Assembly (NCBI RefSeq): GCF_023283765.1
Contig: NZ_JAKILG010000034.1
Span: 1-51,828 of the forward strand
Origin: Shewanella profunda
GTDB taxonomy: Bacteria; Pseudomonadota; Gammaproteobacteria; Enterobacterales; Shewanellaceae
Direction: 5' to 3'
Length of the DNA stretch: 51,828 nucleotides
Part shown: piece after piece, positions 35,565 to 45,200 of the stretch
How the letters are laid out: every line of letters starts with the position of its first letter
Numbering within the stretch: position 1 is the stretch's first letter
The notes under the pieces: generated by a model
What the model was told of the DNA's origin: nothing
Database searches by the model: none
What the model saw: only the letters and a program-made list of their open reading frames with translations
Program-made: the position numbers and the translations under genes

Positions 35565-36285
35565 GATAGACATTCCTTCTTGTCATTACATCTTATAATT
35601 TAATGTGGATAATGAGTATTAATTCACCATTTCCGCATTAAATACTGTTATTTTAATTATTTTTATCACCACCAAAACAATTAACAAATGAATCAATGGC
35701 GACACACCTTTTAACATATGCGTAAAGGGTGTGAAAACATGTATAAACAGTATGACAGATTGAATATGACGATCTGACGTATAAAACCTGCAGGCTAAAT
35801 AAACTCAAAAACATTCTCACCCATCAAAGATGAATAAAAATACACATTAAATAACAAATAGTTACAATGTAAAACCAAAATTTTCTATGGTGATTTTAAA
35901 TGATTTAGATTAATAATAAATTGTTACAATTTTATAAAAATGGGCAGTTTACCGTATTCAAACCTCATAAATAAAATGCCTTTTACCGTACTTATGACAA
36001 TATAAGTTCTATTGAACGTTGCTTTAAACAGACAATAGTTAATTTAACTTATAGCATGCACTGTTATTTAAATTGATAGTTACGGTTAAACACAAACAAA
36101 CCTTGAATAAAAAAAGTCCTTATTTCAATCAATATTAACTGTTAACACAACCCATAAATAAGTCACTCAAAAAACCATATAAACAACCAAGTATCAATGA
36201 CATTTATCAAACATGATGGATATAGAAAACACACTTAAAAATTAAAAACACAGTGGTAACTGCATATTGAATCGAGCTATATTCA
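35565..36285. other. AT-rich intergenic region upstream of the subtilase
   Basis: About 720 bp with no gene in any frame, very AT-rich, with many TAATAAATT-like tracts. It is the promoter region of the subtilase operon and the 3' flank of gnd. The length is large for this genome; a small RNA or bound nucleoid protein (H-NS-like) target is possible, but nothing specific is visible. Confidence 0.6.
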
Positions 36286-36314
36286 CATAAAAAAACGCCT
36301 CAATTTTGAGGCGT
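36286..36314 (-). terminator. Terminator after gnd
   Basis: ACGCCTCA ATTT TGAGGCGT on the minus strand followed by a run of seven T is a textbook intrinsic terminator 43 bp after gnd. Confidence 0.93.
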
Positions 36315-36356
36315 CTTTTGATTATTATGATTATTTACACTCGATAGTTAACAGTA

Positions 36357-37883
36357 TTAAAGCTTAGTTAAAGTACGCACCTTCGCGCTCCAATCTAAGT
36401 GGTACTTCTCGCCTGCAGGGGTATCGATACGTTCAAATGTATGAGCACCAAAAAAGTCACGCTGACCTTGGAGTAAATTCGCCGGTAATGTTTCGCAACG
36501 GTAACTGTCGTAATACGCCAGAGCCGAGCTAATACACGGCGCTGGGATGCCTTGCATTATCGCAGTAGCCACCGCTGTGCGCCATAGGCCTTGTTTTTCA
36601 GACAAGGCAGACGCAAAACTGTCCGCCATCATCAGATTGCTAAGCTCAGGATTATCTTTATAAGCTTGGGTAATTGATTGCAGGAAAGTCGCACGAATAA
36701 TGCAGCCCGCACGCCAAATTTTTGCAATTTCAGCAAAATCTAACTGCCATTTTTGCTCATGGGCCGTCATCGCCATTAACTGGAAACCTTGGGCATAACA
36801 ACAAACTTTTGCGCAATATAACGCGCTTTCAAGGGCTTCAATCAATTGCGCTTTTTGCGCATTATCAATAATTGTTGGATTTGGCCCCGCTAATTTCTGG
36901 CTAAGTTGCAAGCGTAAGGATTTTTGGGTACTCACGGCGCGAGCATACACAGCCTCAGCAATCGTCGGCGCCGGACAGCCAATTTGTAAACTGCTCACGG
37001 CAGTCCACAAACCTGTGCCTTTCTGGCCCGCTTTATCTAAGATCATTTCCACCAGCGGTTTACCCGTTAATGGATCGGCCTGTTTTAATACCTCGCTGCT
37101 GATTTCCATCAAATAGCTGTTCAAGCTGCCTTTATTCCAGCGTTCGAACACATCGCCAACTTCCGATGCACTCATACCTAAGCCATCATGCAACATTTGA
37201 TACGCTTCGCAAATCAACTGCATATCAGCGTATTCGATACCGTTGTGTACCATTTTCACATAATGGCCAGAACCCGCAGGACCAATATAAGTCGTGCATG
37301 GCTCGCCTTCGGTCACAGGATTTCCCGGCTCGAAGCGTTCGATAGGTAACCCGGTTTTTGCATCAACCTTAGCGGCAATCGCTTTCCAAATAGGTTCGAC
37401 GTGATGCCATGCATCTATATCGCCGCTGGGCATAAGGGATGGACCGAAACGCGCTCCGACTTCACCGCCCGAAACTGCAGAGCTGAAAAATACAAACTGG
37501 CCTTTATAACGAGCTTCACGCTCGACGGTATCTGTCCATAGGCTGTTACCCGTATCAATAACGATATCGTCGGACTCAATTCCGGCAGAAATCAAGGCTC
37601 TACACACACCGTCGACGGGGGCTCCGGCAGGAACAGAAAGTACAAGAATGCGGGGTTTTGTGAGGCTGGCTAACATTTCGGTAAGATTAGCACAGCCAAG
37701 AATGCGAGGTTTGAGTCCAGCGCGCTCCTGTTTTTCTTGCTGTATAACACCACTAACTTTAACAGGATCGAGGTCAAATGCGCTGACCTGATATTGGTTA
37801 TCCGCGATGTTTAGCGCGAGGTTTTTACCCATCACGCCAAGGCCAATTACACCGATATCATTAAGATTGCTGTGGTTTTTCAT
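36357..37883 (-). CDS. gnd: 6-phosphogluconate dehydrogenase (decarboxylating)
   Basis: An oxidative pentose phosphate enzyme that converts 6-phosphogluconate and NADP to ribulose 5-phosphate, CO2 and NADPH. The N-terminal GLGVMGKNLALNIAD is the dinucleotide loop, and VSGGEVGARFGPSLMPSG, YVKMVHNGIEYADMQ (active-site His-Asn) and DKAGQKGTG carry substrate and catalytic residues. I choose the ATG at 37883 (MKNHSNLND); the GTG at 37904 lies seven codons earlier. About 508 residues, longer than E. coli Gnd (468). Monocistronic with a strong terminator. Confidence 0.95.
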   Translation of the reverse strand: MKNHSNLNDIGVIGLGVMGKNLALNIADNQYQVSAFDLDPVKVSGVIQQEKQERAGLKPRILGCANLTEMLASLTKPRILVLSVPAGAPVDGVCRALISAGIESDDIVIDTGNSLWTDTVEREARYKGQFVFFSSAVSGGEVGARFGPSLMPSGDIDAWHHVEPIWKAIAAKVDAKTGLPIERFEPGNPVTEGEPCTTYIGPAGSGHYVKMVHNGIEYADMQLICEAYQMLHDGLGMSASEVGDVFERWNKGSLNSYLMEISSEVLKQADPLTGKPLVEMILDKAGQKGTGLWTAVSSLQIGCPAPTIAEAVYARAVSTQKSLRLQLSQKLAGPNPTIIDNAQKAQLIEALESALYCAKVCCYAQGFQLMAMTAHEQKWQLDFAEIAKIWRAGCIIRATFLQSITQAYKDNPELSNLMMADSFASALSEKQGLWRTAVATAIMQGIPAPCISSALAYYDSYRCETLPANLLQGQRDFFGAHTFERIDTPAGEKYHLDWSAKVRTLTKL

Positions 37884-38056
37884 TATATTATTCCCACGGG
37901 TCACAGAGGTTAAAACTAACCAATTTTGAGGCGTAATTATAGCGATTTTTGTAACTTAATTACCAGAGACATACCATTGGCAATTTCGATTGCACTGTTC
38001 GATTGTATAGAGAGTACCAATCGTTTAGGTCTCATCTCATCCTCCATAAGCGTCAA

Positions 38057-38371
38057 CTAATGGGCGAGTTTAAGCCCTAAAACACCCAGTAATATCAATA
38101 ACAAACTGGCAATTTTAAGTAAGCTAACGCCTTCTCCTAACAGGAAAATACCTGCAATCGCCGTACCCATAGCACCTATGCCGACCCACACGCCGTAAGC
38201 CGTACCAATCGGTAATTGCTTAACAGCAAGCCCTAGCAACAATACACTGATCGCCATAGATGCCACTGTAAAGACACTTGGCCACAAACGCGTAAAACCT
38301 TCGGTATATTTCAGCCCTATGGCCCAACCAATTTCGAATAAACCCGCAAGGACTAATAACAACCAGCTCAT
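38057..38371 (-). CDS. gdx: Guanidinium exporter of the SMR family (Gdx/SugE)
   Basis: A 104-residue four-helix small multidrug resistance protein that exports guanidinium in exchange for protons. It opens [26 protein letters not shown], with the essential membrane Glu of the FEIGW motif, and the Gdx-type sequence [17 protein letters not shown]. The start is the ATG at 38371 with GGGAG upstream; a frame from 38401 would read through the riboswitch and is not real. Expression is controlled by the guanidine-II riboswitch just upstream. Dual-topology antiparallel dimers are usual for the family. Confidence 0.95.
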   Translation of the reverse strand: MSWLLLVLAGLFEIGWAIGLKYTEGFTRLWPSVFTVASMAISVLLLGLAVKQLPIGTAYGVWVGIGAMGTAIAGIFLLGEGVSLLKIASLLLILLGVLGLKLAH

Positions 38372-38387
38372 AGTGAACTCCCATAAA

Positions 38388-38433
38388 GGGGTCGTCCCCA
38401 TGTTAGATTAGGCGTATTTAGGGTCGTCCCTAA
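38388..38433 (-). promoter_or_regulatory. Guanidine-II (mini-ykkC) riboswitch
   Basis: On the minus strand two small hairpins with ACG-type loops stand in tandem: TTAGGGACGACCCTAA (38433-38418) and GGGGACGACCCC (38399-38388), each with the conserved ACGA tetraloop-like core. Their spacing and the exporter gene next to them identify the mini-ykkC/guanidine-II class. The second hairpin ends a few bases before the GGGAG ribosome binding site, so control is probably translational: the hairpins form with guanidine and free the site. Confidence 0.95.
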
Positions 38434-38443
38434 GCCATTTGAT

Positions 38444-38492
38444 TATCGTGATAACTGTACGTGACGATTGTACGTGATAGCTGTACATGATG
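38444..38492. repeat. 13-bp tandem repeat upstream of the riboswitch
   Basis: Units GTACGTGACGATT (38457-38469), GTACGTGATAGCT (38470-38482) and GTACATGATG (38483-38492), preceded by a weaker copy TATCGTGATAACT (38444-38456), are in phase at 13 bp. They overlap the probable promoter of the exporter gene. Confidence 0.8.
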
Positions 38493-38563
38493 AGCCTGCA
38501 AGCCTAGCAAATTTGAGACGAAAACTTCAATCTTTGATTTTTCCAAAATGAGAAATGCAGATA

Positions 38564-38605
38564 ACAAAAAGGCGATAGCAAGCTTTGTAAGTTAACTATC
38601 GCCTT
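38564..38605 (-). terminator. Terminator after the acyl-CoA synthetase gene
   Basis: AAGGCGATAG (38569-38578) and CTATCGCCTT (38596-38605) form a 10-bp stem, and the minus strand continues into TTTTTG. It stops the gene ending at 38654. Confidence 0.88.
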
Positions 38606-38653
38606 GATATTTCCACTCTTTATAAGGCCATTACACTCTTTCTATTAAGGCAT

Positions 38654-40606
38654 TTACACTAAGGCATCGGCATAACCCATGCGAGTGAGCGCGGTTCGCA
38701 CTAGCTCTAAGGTCTGTGGATCTTCTATGGTCGCTGGCGCGGTATATTGCTGATTATCGGCAATTTTTCGCATAGTCCCGCGTAAAATTTTACCAGAGCG
38801 CGTTTTAGGTAGTTTTTGAATCGCACTCACTAACCTAAAGGAAGCAACAGGACCAATCTCTTGACGCACTAAGGTAATTAACTGTTTATGCAGTTCTTCA
38901 TCACTAATAGTTACGCCCTTTTTCAATACCACTAACCCCAATGGCACCTGACCTTTAAGCTGATCATCAACCCCAATCACAGCCGCTTCGGCCACATCTG
39001 GGTGTTGACATAGAACTTCTTCAAAACGCCCCGTCGATAACCTATGCCCCGCCACATTAATGATGTCATCGATACGACTCATAATGTAGAGATAACCGTC
39101 TTCATCGGTATAGCCCGCGTCACCGGTTAAGTAATACCCCGGATACATGGACAAGTAACTATCTTGATAACGTTGATCATTTTGCCACAGTGTCGTCAAA
39201 GTACCCGGCGGCAAAGGTAGCTTAATCACCACATTACCCGAGGTATTGGGCGCAACTTGCTCACCCAATTCGTCCAGCACTTCAACCGCATAACCTGGCA
39301 CGGGTAAAGCAGGCGATCCAGGTTTAATGGTAACCGGTGCTGTACCCATCAAGTTTGCCGCTACAGGCCAACCCGTTTCAGTTTGCCACCAGTGATCGAT
39401 AACAGGTTTAGCGAGTTTAGTGTGTGCCCAAACTAAGGTATCGGGATCGCAACGCTCACCCGCCAAGAACACATTTTTAAGACATCTTAAATCAACACCT
39501 TGTAGATATTCACCGTCAGGATCTTCACGCTTAATTGCCCGAATAGCCGTCGGTGCGGTGAAGAAGCTTTTGACCTTATATTTGGCAATCGTGCGCCAAA
39601 ATGCGCCGGGATCGGGCGTCCCCACAGGTTTGCCCTCGTACATTAAGGTGGTTGCGCCCACCAATAGAGGTCCATACACAATGTAAGAATGACCGACAAC
39701 CCAGCCCACATCGGACGCCGCCCAAAAGACATCGCCCGCTTGAATATCGTAAATATGCTGCATCGACCAAGCCAGAGCCACGGCATGGCCACCATTATCC
39801 CGCACCACACCTTTAGGCTGACCCGTGGTGCCTGAGGTATAAAGCACATACAAGGGATCTGTGGCCTTAAGGGCGACACAATCGACCTTAGGCGCAGTTG
39901 CTAATGCGGCTTGCCAATCTAAGTCACGGCCTTCGAGTAAGTCAGCATGATATTGGCTACGATTTAAAATTAGACAATGCTCAACCTGATGAACAGCTTG
40001 TGCCAGTGCTTTATCTAACAGAGGTTTATAAGGGATCACGCCCGAAGGTTCAATACCGCAGGATGCCGACAATACCAATTTGGGTTTAGCATCATTGATC
40101 CGAGTCGCGAGTTCATTGGCGGCAAAGCCACCAAAAACCACCGAATGAATCGCGCCTATGCGGGCGCAAGCCAACATAGCGAAGGCGGTTTCGGGCACCA
40201 TGGGCATATAAATCACCACACGGTCACCCTTACCGATACCAATGGATTGCATAAAGCCCGCGAGTCGGCTCACTTGAGCCAGTAACTCCGCATAGCTAAT
40301 ACCGTATTCAGTGTCAGTCACTGGGCTCACATATTGGATCGCCACTTGCTCACCGCGCCCAGCTAACACATGGCGGTCGACGGCGTTATAACAAGTATTC
40401 ATCTCACCATCAGCAAACCAATGGTAAAATGGTGCCTGCGACTCATCGAGTACAGTTTGCGCTGGTTTTATCCAATCGAGCGTCTTGGCCGCTTCTCCCC
40501 AGAAATCGGCTTTATTAAGCAAGGATGCTTGATGCAACGCTTGATGTTTTTGTTGATTTTGCTTTCCAGTTTGCGCTACAGATGCATTTTGCTGTTCGAT
40601 CAACAT
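38654..40606 (-). CDS. prpE: Propionyl/acyl-CoA synthetase (PrpE type)
   Basis: A 650-residue AMP-forming acyl-CoA synthetase that activates a short-chain acid with ATP and CoA. Motifs are YTSGTTGQPKGVVRDNGG (P-loop), the adenine-binding WWQTETGWP, the hinge SRIDDIINVAGHRLSTGR and the catalytic lysine in KTRSGKILRG near the C-terminus. The region GIEPSGVIPYKPLLD and the ending IEDPQTLELVR fit PrpE/ACSS3-type enzymes better than Acs. The start is the ATG at 40606 with GGAGG upstream; the ATG at 40648 precedes that site. It is divergent from liuR, so shared control with leucine catabolism is possible. The true substrate could be propionate or another short acid. Confidence 0.85.
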   Translation of the reverse strand: MLIEQQNASVAQTGKQNQQKHQALHQASLLNKADFWGEAAKTLDWIKPAQTVLDESQAPFYHWFADGEMNTCYNAVDRHVLAGRGEQVAIQYVSPVTDTEYGISYAELLAQVSRLAGFMQSIGIGKGDRVVIYMPMVPETAFAMLACARIGAIHSVVFGGFAANELATRINDAKPKLVLSASCGIEPSGVIPYKPLLDKALAQAVHQVEHCLILNRSQYHADLLEGRDLDWQAALATAPKVDCVALKATDPLYVLYTSGTTGQPKGVVRDNGGHAVALAWSMQHIYDIQAGDVFWAASDVGWVVGHSYIVYGPLLVGATTLMYEGKPVGTPDPGAFWRTIAKYKVKSFFTAPTAIRAIKREDPDGEYLQGVDLRCLKNVFLAGERCDPDTLVWAHTKLAKPVIDHWWQTETGWPVAANLMGTAPVTIKPGSPALPVPGYAVEVLDELGEQVAPNTSGNVVIKLPLPPGTLTTLWQNDQRYQDSYLSMYPGYYLTGDAGYTDEDGYLYIMSRIDDIINVAGHRLSTGRFEEVLCQHPDVAEAAVIGVDDQLKGQVPLGLVVLKKGVTISDEELHKQLITLVRQEIGPVASFRLVSAIQKLPKTRSGKILRGTMRKIADNQQYTAPATIEDPQTLELVRTALTRMGYADALV

Positions 40607-40843
40607 ATGCCCTCCAATCAGGACTGCGACTTTAATTAGCAGCCGCAATAACTACCCCTTCCTTCCTGCTTCTATTATTAGCAGGGCCGCATCACCCCCA
40701 CTATTAGACGTTAGCCTATAACCAGAGAGTATTTGTGGTTTTATGTGAGAACACTAATTTAAAGCACACGTTTTAATCTCGCTGCACAGGCTTATGGCAA
40801 TAGGGATTGACAGCATTTTGTGAAGAGAATAAAAGTTCAAATC

Positions 40844-40859
40844 TTTACCTTTACGTAAA
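40844..40859 (+). promoter_or_regulatory. LiuR operator candidate
   Basis: TTTACCTTTACGTAAA differs by one base from a perfect TTTACGT-type palindrome, and its right half is a 10-bp perfect palindrome (TTTACGTAAA). It sits 43-58 bp upstream of liuR between possible -35 (TTCAAA) and -10 positions with a long spacer, as expected of MerR-family sites. Confidence 0.65.
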
Positions 40860-40901
40860 CTTCATATATCTTGCTTAAAACTGATTATTTAGGGTGCATG
40901 A

Positions 40902-41306
40902 ATGAGCACAACGAACACAATACAAACGACATACTCGATTAGTGATCTCTCAAAAGAGTTTGATATCACCACGCGGAGCATTCGTTTTTACGAAGACCAA
41001 GGTTTGCTTAAGCCTAAACGCCGCGGCCAGACCCGCATTTATAGCCTAAAAGACAGAGTCCGTCTCAAACTTATTCTGCGTGGCAAGCGCTTAGGCTTCT
41101 CTTTGGCTGAAACCCGTCGGTTATTCGAACTATACGATGCAGATAAAAGCAGCACTTCTCAGCTCAACACTATGCTAGCCCTTGTGGAAGAAAAGAAATC
41201 CGCCCTACAGCAGCAAATGGATGACATTAAAGTGGTGCTGATGGAGCTCAATTCCGCCGAGCAGCAATGCCGTATAGCCCTAGAAGAAAGCAAGACCAAA
41301 GCTTAA
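40902..41306 (+). CDS. liuR: MerR-family regulator LiuR
   Basis: A 134-residue MerR-type regulator. The N-terminal winged helix reads SISDLSKEFDITTRSIRFYEDQGLLKP and RRGQTRIYSLKDRVRLKLI, and a long coiled-coil dimerisation helix occupies about 85-125. No C-terminal cysteine metal site is present, consistent with a small-molecule sensor. Position as first gene before liuA and the operator upstream identify LiuR, known to control branched-chain amino acid degradation genes in gammaproteobacteria. Spacing to liuA is 72 bp. Confidence 0.9.
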   Translation: MSTTNTIQTTYSISDLSKEFDITTRSIRFYEDQGLLKPKRRGQTRIYSLKDRVRLKLILRGKRLGFSLAETRRLFELYDADKSSTSQLNTMLALVEEKKSALQQQMDDIKVVLMELNSAEQQCRIALEESKTKA

Positions 41307-41378
41307 AAAGACTCAAGCACCTAAAAATCATAAAAACTATAACTATCTGAAATTAGAACATTTGAAAGGACACAAGCA

Positions 41379-42548
41379 ATGAACTCACTCTACACCAGTC
41401 TCAATTTTGGCCTTGGCGAAGATGTCGATATGCTGCGCGATGCAGTGCAGGATTTTGCCGCGAATGAAATCGCCCCGATTGCCGCAAGAGTGGATCACGA
41501 CAACGCTTTCCCCAATGAACTTTGGCCTGTGCTTGGAGGAATGGGACTGCTCGGCGTAACCGTACCCGAAGAGTTCGGCGGTGCAAACATGGGCTACCTT
41601 GCCCACGTCGTGGCGATGGAAGAAATCTCCCGCGCATCAGCCTCAATCGGCCTAAGTTACGGCGCCCATTCCAACTTGTGTGTCAATCAAATTAACCGTA
41701 ACGGCAGTGCAGCGCAAAAAGCCAAATATCTGCCAAAGCTTGTGAGTGGTGAGCATATCGGCGCGCTGGCCATGAGTGAGCCAAACGCGGGTTCTGACGT
41801 GGTTTCAATGAAGCTGCATGCCCGTAAAGAAGGCGACCGTTATATCTTAAACGGCAACAAGATGTGGATCACCAACGGTCCAGATGCGCACACCTATGTG
41901 ATTTACGCTAAAACCGACCTCACCAAAGGCGCACACGGTATTACCGCTTTTATTGTTGAGCGTGATTCTAAAGGCTTTAGCCAAGCGCAGAAACTCGACA
42001 AACTGGGTATGCGCGGCTCTAACACTTGTGAACTAGTATTCCAAGATGTTGAAGTACCAGAAGAAAACATTTTAGGCGGCCTCAATAACGGCGTAAAAGT
42101 GCTGATGAGCGGCCTAGATTATGAGCGCGTCGTACTGTCTGGCGGCCCACTGGGGATCATGAACGCCTGTATGGACATCGTTGTGCCTTACATCCACGAG
42201 CGTGAGCAATTTGGCAAATCCATCGGTGAATTCCAACTAGTACAAGGCAAGTTAGCCGACATGTACACAGGCATGAATGCCGCAAAATCCTATGTTTATA
42301 ACGTGGCAAAATCCTGCGACCGCGGTGAAACCACCCGTAAAGATGCCGCGGGCGCCATTCTTTATAGCGCAGAACTCGCCACCAAAATGGCACTGGATGC
42401 TATTCAACTGCTGGGCGGCAATGGCTATGTGAACGAATATGCCGCGGGCCGTTTGCTGCGTGATGCCAAACTGTATGAAATCGGCGCCGGCACCTCAGAA
42501 ATTCGCCGCATGCTGATTGGCCGCGAACTGTTCAATGAGTCGAAATAA
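41379..42548 (+). CDS. liuA: Isovaleryl-CoA dehydrogenase
   Basis: A 389-residue FAD enzyme that oxidises isovaleryl-CoA to 3-methylcrotonyl-CoA in leucine breakdown, passing electrons to ETF. Typical acyl-CoA dehydrogenase motifs are [23 protein letters not shown] and [22 protein letters not shown]. The catalytic Glu is in [14 protein letters not shown], the position specific to isovaleryl-CoA dehydrogenases rather than the late Glu of other family members. Start after AAAGGA. First structural gene of the liu operon. Confidence 0.95.
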   Translation: MNSLYTSLNFGLGEDVDMLRDAVQDFAANEIAPIAARVDHDNAFPNELWPVLGGMGLLGVTVPEEFGGANMGYLAHVVAMEEISRASASIGLSYGAHSNLCVNQINRNGSAAQKAKYLPKLVSGEHIGALAMSEPNAGSDVVSMKLHARKEGDRYILNGNKMWITNGPDAHTYVIYAKTDLTKGAHGITAFIVERDSKGFSQAQKLDKLGMRGSNTCELVFQDVEVPEENILGGLNNGVKVLMSGLDYERVVLSGGPLGIMNACMDIVVPYIHEREQFGKSIGEFQLVQGKLADMYTGMNAAKSYVYNVAKSCDRGETTRKDAAGAILYSAELATKMALDAIQLLGGNGYVNEYAAGRLLRDAKLYEIGAGTSEIRRMLIGRELFNESK

Positions 42549-42661
42549 CGCGAGTTGACATAATCTCTCACCAGTGAATGGGTAGCACCTCACTGTAACT
42601 TACAGTTTGCGCCCATTCGAGCAAGGTGATACCGAGTTTCCGCTTTATAAGGACAATCAAA

Positions 42662-44269
42662 GTGACGCAAATAAGCAGTCGTATCAACGCCCGTAGCGAT
42701 GAATTTAAAGCCAAATCCGACGATATGGCCACGCTCGTGGCCGATCTTAAAACTAAACTCAATAAAATCGAACTCGGCGGCGGCCCTGTGGCGCTGGAGC
42801 GTCATTTATCCCGCGGTAAATTGCTGCCACGTCAACGGGTTGAAAAGCTGCTCGATGCGGGCTCGCCCTTTTTAGAGCTATCGCAATTTGCGGCGTTTGA
42901 AGTTTATGACGAAGAAGTGCCCGCAGCGGGCATTATCGCTGGTATCGGCCGAGTGAGTGGTGTCGAGTGCATGATCATCGCCAACGACGCTACAGTTAAA
43001 GGCGGCACTTACTACCCGATTACCGTTAAAAAACATCTACGCGCCCAAGATATTGCGAGCCGTTGTCACTTGCCTTGTATCTATTTAGTCGACTCGGGCG
43101 GCGCTAACCTGCCCCGCCAAGATGAAGTCTTCCCCGACCGCGACCATTTCGGCCGCATCTTTTACAATCAAGCGCAAATGTCCGCTAAGGGCATACCCCA
43201 AATTGCTGTAGTGATGGGCTTATGTACCGCAGGCGGCGCCTATGTGCCTGCCATGGCGGATGAATCGATTATCGTAAAAGATCAAGGCACTATCTTCTTA
43301 GCCGGCCCGCCATTAGTCAAAGCGGCCACAGGTGAAGAAGTCAGCGCCGAAGAGTTAGGCGGCGCCGAAGTGCACACCAAAATTTCCGGCGTCGCGGATC
43401 ATTTAGCCCAAAACGATGAGCACGCGTTAGAGCTTGCCCGCCGCGCGGTATCACGCCTAAATCATCAAAAAGAAATCAAATCACTCTTAAGTCCTGTCAA
43501 ACCGCCAAAATTCGATATCAGCGAACTGTACGGCATTGTCGGCACCGACTTGAAAAAGCCCTTTGATGTCAAAGAAGTGATCGCCCGTATCGTCGATGAT
43601 TCTGATTTTGATGAGTTTAAAGCCAACTATGGCGCGACCTTAGTGTGCGGTTTTGCCCGTATTCACGGCTATCCTGTCGGTATCGTCGCTAACAACGGCA
43701 TTCTGTTCTCAGAGTCGGCGCAAAAAGGCGCGCACTTTATTGAACTGTGTTGCCAACGCAAAATTCCGCTGCTGTTCCTACAAAATATCACCGGCTTTAT
43801 GGTGGGTAAAAAGTACGAACACGAAGGCATAGCCAAACACGGCGCCAAAATGGTGACCGCGGTTTCTTGTGCCAATGTGCCTAAATTTACTGTGATTATC
43901 GGCGGCAGCTACGGCGCGGGTAACTACGGCATGTGTGGCCGCGCGTTCGAACCGACCATGATGTGGATGTGGCCTAATGCCCGTATTTCTGTGATGGGCG
44001 GCGAGCAAGCCGCTGGCGTTCTCGCCACAGTGCGCCGCGACGGTTTAGCCCGTAAGGGTGAAGAATGGTCACTTGAGGATGAAAAAGCCTTTAAAGCGCC
44101 GATTATCGCCCAGTACGATAAAGAAGGTCATCCCTACCATGCCAGTGCCCGTTTATGGGATGACGGCATTATCGACCCAGCGCAAACCCGTGATGTGGTC
44201 GGCCTTGCCCTATCGGCAGCATTAAATGCTCCTATCGAAGACACCCGCTTTGGTGTGTTCCGTATGTAA
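42662..44269 (+). CDS. liuB: 3-methylcrotonyl-CoA carboxylase, carboxyltransferase subunit
   Basis: The beta subunit of methylcrotonyl-CoA carboxylase (about 535 residues). It transfers the carboxyl group from biotin on the alpha subunit to 3-methylcrotonyl-CoA, giving 3-methylglutaconyl-CoA. Crotonase-fold oxyanion loops are present ([32 protein letters not shown]). The start is a GTG at 42662 with AAGGAC in front, giving the usual family length; the ATG at 42626 would add 12 residues with no ribosome binding site. A small inverted repeat CTGTAAC/TTACAG lies in the 113-bp gap from liuA. Confidence 0.95.
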   Translation: MTQISSRINARSDEFKAKSDDMATLVADLKTKLNKIELGGGPVALERHLSRGKLLPRQRVEKLLDAGSPFLELSQFAAFEVYDEEVPAAGIIAGIGRVSGVECMIIANDATVKGGTYYPITVKKHLRAQDIASRCHLPCIYLVDSGGANLPRQDEVFPDRDHFGRIFYNQAQMSAKGIPQIAVVMGLCTAGGAYVPAMADESIIVKDQGTIFLAGPPLVKAATGEEVSAEELGGAEVHTKISGVADHLAQNDEHALELARRAVSRLNHQKEIKSLLSPVKPPKFDISELYGIVGTDLKKPFDVKEVIARIVDDSDFDEFKANYGATLVCGFARIHGYPVGIVANNGILFSESAQKGAHFIELCCQRKIPLLFLQNITGFMVGKKYEHEGIAKHGAKMVTAVSCANVPKFTVIIGGSYGAGNYGMCGRAFEPTMMWMWPNARISVMGGEQAAGVLATVRRDGLARKGEEWSLEDEKAFKAPIIAQYDKEGHPYHASARLWDDGIIDPAQTRDVVGLALSAALNAPIEDTRFGVFRM

Positions 44270-44318
44270 AAGGCACATGTGAAAAACATATGTCACACAA
44301 GAAGATAGGGAAAGAATA

Positions 44319-45200
44319 ATGACAGACACATTAAACAGCGCTAGCGGCACAAAGGATTTAAGCAACTTACAGCACGTGAGCTATGCGCTTAATAACGGCG
44401 TTGCCGAGCTTATTTTAGATCGCAGCGATGTGCACAACGCCTTCGATGAAGTGATGATTAGCGAGATGATTAGCGTCCTTAGCTATTTTGCTGAGCACAA
44501 GGATTGCCAAGTACTGGTACTCAAAGCGAACGGCAAAAACTTCAGCGCCGGCGCCGATCTCAATTGGATGCGCAAGCAAGCCAAAATGGACTTTGAGCAA
44601 AACCTAAATGATGCCAAAGCCTTAGCAAAACTGATGCAGGATCTTGATACCTTTCCTAAGCCCACTATTGCACTAGTGCAAGGTGCTGCCTTTGGCGGCG
44701 CACTGGGGCTGATTTGCGCCTGCGATATCGCTATCGCCACGACGCGCGCCAGCTTTTGCTTAAGCGAAGTGAAACTCGGATTAATTCCAGCAGTGATAAG
44801 CCCTTATGTTGCCCGTGCTATGGGTAACCGCGCATCGCGCCGCTACATGCTGACCGCCGAGCGTTTTAGTGCAGAAACCGCATTAAAGCTTAACGTCATT
44901 CATGAGATCAGCGATGACTTAGACGCCGCCGCAAAGCCGATGATTGAAGCGTTGCTAGCCAATAGCCCGCAGGGCATGGCATGGGTAAAAACACTGCTGT
45001 CGCATCTTGAAGACGGCGTGATAGACCAAAACACCATTGATTACACTAGCGAGCGTATCGCCCGCATTCGGGTATCGACCGAGGGCCAAGAGGGCTTAAA
45101 TGCCTTTTTTGAGAAACGTCAGCCTAACTGGCAACAAGCGCACTCCACTCCCCTTCCTACGCCCATGCAAAAGCCAAGTGATACCCAAGGAGCCCTTTGA
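44319..45200 (+). CDS. liuC: 3-methylglutaconyl-CoA hydratase
   Basis: A 293-residue crotonase-family enzyme that hydrates 3-methylglutaconyl-CoA to HMG-CoA. The oxyanion-hole regions are NFSAGADLNWM and GAAFGGALGLICACDIA, with a Glu in SEVKLGLIPAVISPYV. The first 25 and last 25 residues are poorly conserved extensions. Its stop overlaps the liuD start (TGATG), showing translational coupling in the operon. Confidence 0.92.
   Translation: MTDTLNSASGTKDLSNLQHVSYALNNGVAELILDRSDVHNAFDEVMISEMISVLSYFAEHKDCQVLVLKANGKNFSAGADLNWMRKQAKMDFEQNLNDAKALAKLMQDLDTFPKPTIALVQGAAFGGALGLICACDIAIATTRASFCLSEVKLGLIPAVISPYVARAMGNRASRRYMLTAERFSAETALKLNVIHEISDDLDAAAKPMIEALLANSPQGMAWVKTLLSHLEDGVIDQNTIDYTSERIARIRVSTEGQEGLNAFFEKRQPNWQQAHSTPLPTPMQKPSDTQGAL

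Noticed and set aside
38372..38401. Ten-codon N-terminal extension of the SMR exporter
   Set aside because: It is encoded by riboswitch hairpin sequence; the real start has its own ribosome binding site.
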